52,327 nucleotides of DNA from Tubiluchus corallicola (lineage: Eukaryota > Priapulida > Priapulimorpha > Priapulimorphida > Tubiluchidae), in the NCBI GenBank assembly GCA_030141605.1, contig JAQGDQ010000658.1:37501-89827 (forward strand), written 5' to 3'. Position 1 is the stretch's first letter, and every line of letters begins with the position of its first letter. Shown here in pieces: positions 45,687 through 52,327 of the stretch. The notes under the pieces were generated by a model, which did no database searches, had not been told where the DNA came from, and saw nothing but the letters and a program-made list of their open reading frames with translations. Position numbers and translations under genes: made by a program.

Positions 45687-46385
45687 CCATATATACTTAT
45701 GTACAAGTCGATTTATGGGAGGCGATTTTAAGGTGAAATTCTTGGGGTCTACTCATACTTACGAAATGTTTTTGTGAGATATCGCTAGGGAGTCGTCTAC
45801 AATACGAATATATAAAGAAATAATCCTTCATTATACGCTGGACTGAATGAACACTCATACTGTGATACTTCACATCAGAGAAAGTTCGCATCTTGACATT
45901 ACTTCACAAAATTAACAATATTACTGTAATTTATTTTAATGTATGTGAAATTAAGTTAAAATTTATATATTACGGGTAAATAAACTAGTGATGGAGCACT
46001 CGATCAGAACATGGAAATCGCCAATGATGTTACTGAAAAAAACTGTAACGTTTCGGGCATGGGTTTTTATTTTAAGTGAGAAATCGGCGACTGAAATGTT
46101 ACGATGGATCCCGGCCACGATATCCTAGAGTTAAAAGCATTGCAAACAATTATGCGTGATGAAAGGCCAGGCTGTATTATCGTGGATTGCATTGAGGGCC
46201 CTCAACATGAATACATATATATATATATATACATCGGGTAGGTATAATATACTCGGCCCAGGCACTTGCACGTATCTTACACACTAACACAAGAGGCTAT
46301 TGATTTATTACTCGGCCATTGTTGACATCATTTACTCTGGAAGATCTTAATATCTTATGGTCGACTTGTACACACGTATATACGG
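45687..46385. mobile_element. Tc1/pogo-like MITE inserted in a minisatellite
   Basis: Ends CCATATATACTTATGTACAA and TTGTACACACGTATATACGG are inverted and flanked by TA (45685-45686, 46386-46387). It separates the 41-bp array from the related 40-bp array. No transposase. Confidence 0.78.
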
Positions 46386-46387
46386 TA

Positions 46388-47062
46388 AGTAACATCTTAA
46401 GTAACAATCTAACTGACTAGCTGATTGAGTAACATCTTAAGTAACAGTCTAACTGACTAGCAGATTGAGTAACATCTTAAGTAATAATCTAACTGACTAG
46501 CTGATTGAGTAACATCTTAAGTAACAGTCTGACTGGCTAGCGGATTGAATAACATCTTAAGTAACAGTCTGACTGGCTAGCTGATTGATTAACATCTTAA
46601 GTAACAGTCTGACTGGCTAGCTGATTGATTAACATCTTAAGTAACAGTCTGACTGGCTAGCTGATTGATTAACATCTTAAGTAACAGTCTGACTGGCTAG
46701 CGGATTGAGTAACATCTTAAGTAACAGTCTAACTGGCTAGCAGATTGAGTAACATCTTAAGTAATAGTCTCACTGGCTAGCAGATTGAGTAACATCTTAA
46801 GTAATAGTCTAACTGGCTAGCAGATTGAGTAACATCTTAAGTAACAGTATGGTTGGCTAGCAGATTGAGTAACATCTTAAGTAACAGTCTAACTGGCTAG
46901 CAGATTGAGTAACATCGTAAGTAACAGTCTAACTGACTAGCTGATTGAGTAACATCTTAAGTAATAGTCTAACTGGCTATTGAGTAACATCTTAAGTAAC
47001 AGTCTAACTGGCTAGCAGATTGAGTAACATCTTAAGTAACAGTCTGGTTGGCTAGCTGATTT
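46388..47062. repeat. 40-bp minisatellite, about 17 copies
   Basis: Unit GATTGAGTAACATCTTAAGT plus AACAGTCTGACTGGCTAGC, related to the array on the other side of the inserted element. Confidence 0.96.
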
Positions 47063-47529
47063 AGCAAGCACTTTAGTGAACCTTATTCAGGCATCAAGCT
47101 ACCTAAAAAGATAAAAAAGTTTTACCATCCTGAAATTTAGAACTTCTGGACAATCTTGTATTATTTCCCTAGCTACTACTACTACGTGTCATCGTTTGTG
47201 GCAAATTTGTAAGCAAAGCTAGCAAGTGTTCCAATGTTTTTGTATACTGTGATTTTCAATGCTTTTGTATACCGTGATTTTTAATTATCATTATGTAGAT
47301 GCCGATTTGATTTGTCGCAAAATGCATACGTTAAAATTTCTTATTTTTATGTTTTTTTCATATATTTGTAAGTTATTCATATTGATAGAGGTATAATCGA
47401 ATAATTTGGTTGATAGTACCTCGCTTGTTAAATTTATATACTAAAAGACATTCAAAAAACATGTTTATTGTAAGAATTTCATGTTTATGTTACACTTAAA
47501 TAGCCAATTGACAATTATTACTTATATAT
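47063..47529. other. Intergenic DNA, nothing recognised
   Basis: AT-rich, with a short duplicated phrase (TTTTGTATACTGTGATTTT-like) near 47240-47280. Confidence 0.4.
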
Positions 47530-48070
47530 GTGCTTGCAAACCAAAACCGTTCATAAGTCGGCATAGTTAAAACTACGTTATGATGCTTCAAAGCAGAATG
47601 TATCAAAATTTTGGTCAAATGTCGATTTTCTGTTTTTTATAAAAAACAGACGCTAAATATATTGGACTTTTACATTCTAGCATCACATTATGAAGAAAAT
47701 GTCCAAAAAATACTAAAAATTTAATTTTATAACTTTTTGCTTCGGGGTTTTTTTGTGTTGTCACAAGCCCAGATCTTCGTCAGGAAGGGTCGTCTACTGG
47801 ACTTAAACATAACACCCGTAGCAACCAACATTTGTACGGTTGCTAGGTGTTTTGTAGAAACGCGACAAAAAACAATGGCTGACTTTAGCAGTGATTTTCT
47901 CAAGAATATGTTTTTCAGTGTGCAGCCTGCACCTCAACTTCAACATGGATTATCACATAGAGCAATGAGCTTGGCATCAAAATGATCCCCATGAAATTGA
48001 GATTCAGGATATGTGAATAACTAGAACAATGTTAATTGCCGACTTATGGACGGTTTTGCTATGCAAGCAC
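47530..48070 (+). mobile_element. MITE family C
   Basis: Starts GTGCTTGCAAACCAAAACCG and ends GGACGGTTTTGCTATGCAAG. Same orientation as 10596-11213. Confidence 0.82.
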
Positions 48071-48267
48071 TTTTATGTAGAAAACGTGCTAATGGCTGGT
48101 GTTGCGGCTAAATTTACTCACAGATTACATAATTATGCACCAAGTGACCCAAATAAAAAACATTCTACTTCAAGTACATTATAAATACGTTAAACAAAAA
48201 TATAATACAGGTTAAGCTATAGCCTTAGGTCCAACAGTAAATGACACTTACTCAAAGATTTATTTAT

Positions 48268-48542
48268 AGACCAGACGCTTTGGTCTAGTGGTAACGCGTC
48301 TGGTTTTCCGTCTGGAAGGTCATGAGTTCGATACAGCGACCGGGCCATACCGAAGACTTTAAAAATGGTACCTGCTGTTGCCCTGCCTGGCGAGTGGTAT
48401 TTAGGGTAAAAGTGGGGTAATAATAGTCTCTGTTATGTAGTTGTAGGTTGTTATTTACAGTCGGCGATAATAGCTCTTTGAGCTAATGTTAATTGTTGAC
48501 CCAAACCCGACTTTAAATAAATATTATTATTATTATTATTTT
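48268..48542 (+). mobile_element. tRNA-derived SINE family D
   Basis: A box TGGTCTAGTGGTAACGCGTC, B-box-like GAGTTCGATAC, body GACTTTAAAAATGGTACCTG, tail of ATT repeats. The best preserved copy of the three. Confidence 0.85.
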
Positions 48543-48544
48543 AC

Positions 48545-49195
48545 TGTATCCAAGAAGTTAACAACCATGTAAAATATATGAATTGATAGAGCGATTCTCC
48601 AATTATTGTACTGTATTTCATCTGGAAATCATCGGATTTACACAAAAAAGGTTGGAGCAAAAAACTGAAGAGTTACAATTGATTGTCGAAGCTTCGTGGA
48701 CTTATTCCGACGCTTGCAAAATGGTAAGCTCTTACGTAGAATACAGATAAGAAGTTATTGGGTCGGTTATGAATTGTGACAAAGCGTGAATAATTGTTTC
48801 ATACTAAATTTATTTGAGAAAATATTAATGGAAAAAACGACAACGTTACGGGATAGTTCCCAACAATTGAATTTTAAATTTTCAATTATCGGAATGAAAC
48901 CTAGGGAATTTATCTATCAAAAGATAGACTTGAAGTTGTTTACTAGCCTTGTGCTAAATTGTACCATATAAATTACAACTTAAATACGATACATTGTTCC
49001 TACTCTAATTGCACCTATTCATTACAATTATAAAACTAATTAATTTGATTAAAGATGACATAATTAAAATGATTTTTTTCTAAATTAGCTGCCCCTGTCA
49101 GTCAGCACAAAATGCCACCAAAAAACTTACTAAAACCCCACTAGTGATTATTTCTACGTGGTACTATACAAATTTGTAACTTATACTGGTGCAGC
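48545..49195. other. Intergenic DNA, nothing recognised
   Basis: AT-rich with only short unsupported ORFs. Confidence 0.4.
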
Positions 49196-49199
49196 AATG

Positions 49200-49532
49200 A
49201 ACCTTTTCACAGTTTCAATGGTCGATAATGATCGTGAAAAGGTCAAAGGTTAAGCGCATTCGTGTACCATTGACAACGCCTTGCAGCACGAGCCATTGTA
49301 ATAGTAACAGTTTTAACAGGTAGCTAAAACCATACTTAGTTCATTTTTTCTTGTTTCCAAGCAAGATCCTGCTTGCGTACAGACTAATGCATAATTAAGT
49401 AAAGTCCACATAAACAACTGATGTGGCAGACGGCTTTGCTCTACCCACATGTCATACGATGTTTCTAGTTAAGACACATCACTGTGGTACACTTAACCGT
49501 TGACCTTTGCACAACGAAATTATAAAAAGGCT
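49200..49532 (+). mobile_element. MITE family B
   Basis: Starts CCTTTTCACAGTTTCAATGG and ends GAAATTATAAAAAGGCTT. It contains AAAGGTCAAAGGTTAAG and the inverse GGTACACTTAACCGTTGACC. Confidence 0.8.
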
Positions 49533-49599
49533 TATTTGAAAAGTTCTGACAAATTTTTGTCTTACACCTGCAACACTTGCATGACATTTCACATATTAT

Positions 49600-49875
49600 G
49601 AAGCTTGTGTAATAGACCACGCATTTGTAAATCCTCACACTTGCAAGATCTCATGAATTTTCAAAGCAGACAAAGCTGTATTAGCCGTGTTTGCATCAAC
49701 TGCGTGTTTAGAGCTTTGCGTATTTTGTGTTCAAAGTGGCAAAGCAGCATCCACCTTTCTCACGTTTGCAAGGTCATTTTGTACTAGGTGTCCACTTTGT
49801 CTCCAGTAAAATCCACATTCCTCACATTGGCGAGGCTCGATGAATCCACCTTGTCACTAGTAAAGTCTGCATTCC
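49600..49875 (-). pseudogene. Decayed C2H2 finger units downstream of the zinc-finger stop
   Basis: On the minus strand just after the stop, another frame reads CEECRLY followed by stops, and about 60 bases further CEECGFYWRQSGHL, a recognisable but broken C2H2 half-finger. Weaker related fragments continue to about 49600. They look like fingers lost from the ORF by frameshift and premature stop. Confidence 0.6.
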
Positions 49876-51951
49876 TCACACTTTGTGTGAATTCTGCTGC
49901 AAAGTGTTATTATGAACCCGTTTTGTGTGAATTGTTAAAGCGGATGAAGTAGTATAAGCTACCTCACACTGGTCACACTTGAAAGGCCGCTCACCTCTGT
50001 GTACTCTTAAATGCTGCTTCAAATGACCAGACTGACGAAACGAGGCTGTGCAGTTGTTACATTTGAATCGTTTCTCAACAGTGTGAACTCGCATGTGAAC
50101 GTCTAAATTAGACGAGTGTGTGAATGCTGCTTCACACATCGTACACTTGAATGGCCGTTCGCCGGCATGAACACGCTTGTGAATTATCAGTCCATTGAGT
50201 TGACTATAGGCCGAATCACACTGGTCACACTTAAATGGTTTTTCTCCGGTGTGCTTTCTCATATGTATCCTCAGTTTAGCAGACTCACGGAAGGCTGAGC
50301 CACATTCCTCACACTGAAATGGCTTCTCTCCTGTGTGAATTTTACGATGTAAACTTATCCTACTTGAATCTGCAAAAGATGCTGGACACTGGTCACACTT
50401 GTAAGGCTTCTCACCAGTGTGAATTCTTTCGTGTACTTTTAAAGTTGCCGAATGTTTGAATGCTTTACCACATTCATTGCATTTAAATGGCCTAACATCT
50501 GTGTGAATTTTTTCATGATACTTCAGCCTTGACTGAACAGCAAACGATGCATTACAACCACTACACTTAAATGGCTTATCCCCGGTATGATCACTGATAT
50601 GAAGCTTCAAGCTTTTCGAATGCTTAAAAGCTGCGCTGCATATTGTACATTTGTAAGGCTTTTCATCAGAGTGACTTCTCACATGTGACCAAAGATGGGA
50701 GGAGGAATTAAATCCTGCCCCGCACTGAACGCATTTGAATGGCTTCTCACCGAAATGAGCCCTTATGTAGTGCAACTTTAACTGCGAGGAGAGGCTAAAG
50801 CTCATTTCACACTCCGCACAATTAAACGGTTTCTCGCCAGTGTGAGTACGAATGTGATCTCTTAGCTTAAACCTTTGCGTAAAAGCTGCATCACAAAAGT
50901 CACACTTGTAAGGCTTTTCACCCGTATGTATTCTCATTCTGTGCAGTTTTAAGTTAGATGACTGACTGAACACCTTCTCACAGTCATCACACTTGAAGCG
51001 TTTCTCGCCGTCGTGAAGATTCGCAATGTGACTCTTCAAGCTGTACGCCTCTGTGAATGTGGCACTACATAGGTTGCACTCAAATGGTTTCTCCTTTGTA
51101 TGCACCTTCATGTGTTTCTTCACTCCCCATGAGTGAGCAAAACTGGACGTGCACACAGTACATTTGTATGGCTTTTCTCCAGTGTGAACTTTCATGTGAG
51201 CTCTTAGATGGGATGACGTCCTAAACATGGAAGTACATTCAGTGCACTTAAAAGGCTTCTCTCCAGTGTGAATTCTCACATGACTAGTGAGTTTCGACTG
51301 TGTCCTAAATGCCGAGTCACACTCGGAACATTTGTATGGTTTCTCTCCAGTGTGAACTCTCAAATGTTCCTTTAACTGGCTCATGTCTGTGAAGGTACCA
51401 TCGCACACGGTACATAAATACGGCTTCGAGCGAGAATGCGTCTTCTTGTGAGCATTCAGTTCGATTAGGGAAAAGAAACTGACTTTACAGGTCGCACAAC
51501 TGTAAGACATTGTCTTTTCTTGCACAAAATTGTTATAGTCCAAATCATCATTAGATGTTTCTGATTTAACAGAGCTATTAAGAGACAAGGATTGCTCTAT
51601 GAGCGATTCATCATTCACATCATCTGTTGGCTCATTTTTTATAGCCGACACGTCCATTAATTCTGACGTATTCTCGCCTTCATTTTCTCTTACAACTGGT
51701 GCATTTATTACTGCACTTTTGCAGAGCTTATCTGTTTCTGGTGAACGTGAACTGCAAATATCCTGCCCACCTTTTTCGACACTGTCACTTTCATTCTCTT
51801 CCCAAGGAGACATTAAGTCCGGTTCGGTTTTGGCGATGATACTATCATCCTTGCCATCGTCTGGTGTTGCATCGCTGTCATTGCCACTTTCGTCTGATGG
51901 ATCAGGTTCCAGTTTAATGGATGAATGCACAAATGTGGGCGAGGCATCCAT
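49876..51951 (-). CDS. C2H2 zinc-finger protein with 19 fingers
   Basis: A single ORF of 691 residues begins at ATG 51951, with an in-frame TAG about 45 bases upstream. Residues 1-150 are acidic and Ser-rich with SUMO-type psi-K-x-E sites (IKLE 12-15, IKNE 104-107, VKSE 128-131) and AKTE 40-43. No KRAB, BTB or ZAD domain is visible. From Cys152, 19 C2H2 fingers follow in tandem, mostly joined by HTGEKP(Y/F)KC linkers. Most have H-x3-H; fingers 6, 7, 9 and 19 have H-x4-H. This suggests a sequence-specific nuclear DNA-binding regulator; the target is unknown. The array stays open to the stop, but finger-like remnants continue downstream in other frames, so the gene may once have encoded more fingers. 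Confidence 0.95.
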   Translation of the reverse strand: MDASPTFVHSSIKLEPDPSDESGNDSDATPDDGKDDSIIAKTEPDLMSPWEENESDSVEKGGQDICSSRSPETDKLCKSAVINAPVVRENEGENTSELMDVSAIKNEPTDDVNDESLIEQSLSLNSSVKSETSNDDLDYNNFVQEKTMSYSCATCKVSFFSLIELNAHKKTHSRSKPYLCTVCDGTFTDMSQLKEHLRVHTGEKPYKCSECDSAFRTQSKLTSHVRIHTGEKPFKCTECTSMFRTSSHLRAHMKVHTGEKPYKCTVCTSSFAHSWGVKKHMKVHTKEKPFECNLCSATFTEAYSLKSHIANLHDGEKRFKCDDCEKVFSQSSNLKLHRMRIHTGEKPYKCDFCDAAFTQRFKLRDHIRTHTGEKPFNCAECEMSFSLSSQLKLHYIRAHFGEKPFKCVQCGAGFNSSSHLWSHVRSHSDEKPYKCTICSAAFKHSKSLKLHISDHTGDKPFKCSGCNASFAVQSRLKYHEKIHTDVRPFKCNECGKAFKHSATLKVHERIHTGEKPYKCDQCPASFADSSRISLHRKIHTGEKPFQCEECGSAFRESAKLRIHMRKHTGEKPFKCDQCDSAYSQLNGLIIHKRVHAGERPFKCTMCEAAFTHSSNLDVHMRVHTVEKRFKCNNCTASFRQSGHLKQHLRVHRGERPFKCDQCEVAYTTSSALTIHTKRVHNNTLQQNSHKV

Positions 51952-52144
51952 GACTGTATCAGTGGTAATCAGTGGAAGGATTATGGGAGGAACTAATGAT
52001 TATGGTAACCAACAACGCCGGAAGTGGTCGAGATGCTTCTGAATTCAAAGATAGTCACGTGAAACAAGAAACTGTAGATGTCTAAGCACTTCTGCATTTA
52101 GAGTGTTTCTTGCCCGCTCAGTTCCAATAGCATCATTCGCAAAC
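51952..52144 (-). other. 5'UTR part of the zinc-finger exon with splice acceptor
   Basis: On the minus strand TTTATATTTCAG ends at 52145, a good acceptor, so the zinc-finger transcript probably has an upstream noncoding exon beyond the intron. Short upstream ATGs in this leader terminate before the main ATG. Confidence 0.55.
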
Positions 52145-52267
52145 CTGAAATATAAAAGCACTTTTATATATAAAACATGAAATGAAAATGTAAAACCTTT
52201 TGTACAACCACTTGGGAAGGCACATCGAGAAAGATTTATATAAAGTATCTTTCCAAAGTTATAGTTA

Positions 52268-52327
52268 GAGAGAGAGAGGGAGAGAGAGGCAGAGTGTGAG
52301 AGAGAGAGAAAGAGAGAGAGAGAGAGG
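52268..52327. repeat. GA dinucleotide microsatellite
   Basis: AGAGAG runs to the window end, probably in the first intron or promoter region of the zinc-finger gene. Confidence 0.9.

Noticed and set aside
48268-48350. Functional tRNA gene
   Set aside because: The A and B box are present, but the arms do not pair as a full tRNA and the body and tail are those of a SINE family.

Overview
The window is metazoan nuclear DNA: spliced genes with canonical GT-AG introns, AT-rich introns of 1-8 kb, and very many interspersed and tandem repeats. The protein families present (an 11-TM polycystin-1-like receptor/channel, an MS4A-like tetraspan, a C2H2 zinc-finger factor) fit an animal. The TE-rich introns and tRNA-headed SINEs suggest an invertebrate, but I cannot name the taxon.

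The plus strand from 577 to 45133 is one large gene, open at its 5' end (the first exons lie left of the window). I could join 17 exons with matching splice phases into one reading frame of 1252 residues plus stop. In order it encodes: the second half of an extracellular PLAT domain, a GPS cleavage motif, TM1, a complete intracellular PLAT domain, TM2-TM3, a long charged cytoplasmic loop, TM4-TM5, and the polycystin S1/TOP domain/S2-S6 channel module ending in a short tail. This is the polycystin-1 family (PKD1/PKD1L/PKDREJ type). A PLAT domain directly before the GPS is the most unusual feature of the protein.

A second gene, coding for an MS4A/CD20-like four-TM protein, lies antisense inside intron 10 (24962-25615). 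A third gene, on the minus strand at 49876-51951, encodes a 691-residue protein with 19 C2H2 zinc fingers. It has a 5'UTR splice acceptor near 52145 and decayed finger-like sequence just past its stop codon.

The rest is repeats. Minisatellites have unit lengths of 18, 20, 21, 23, about 24, 40-41, 45, 46, 67, 68, 76, about 81 and 118 bp, and several begin within about 100 bp downstream of a splice donor. One 68-bp array contains the exon 7 donor itself. There are truncated LINEs carrying reverse transcriptase C-terminal sequence, hAT-like elements with 8-bp target duplications, TA-flanked Tc1/pogo-like and TTAA-flanked MITEs, two further MITE families with terminal inverted repeats, and tRNA-derived SINEs. 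In intron 4 a LINE is interrupted by an hAT-like element that is itself interrupted by a pogo-like element. No virus, CRISPR array, rRNA or intact tRNA gene was found.
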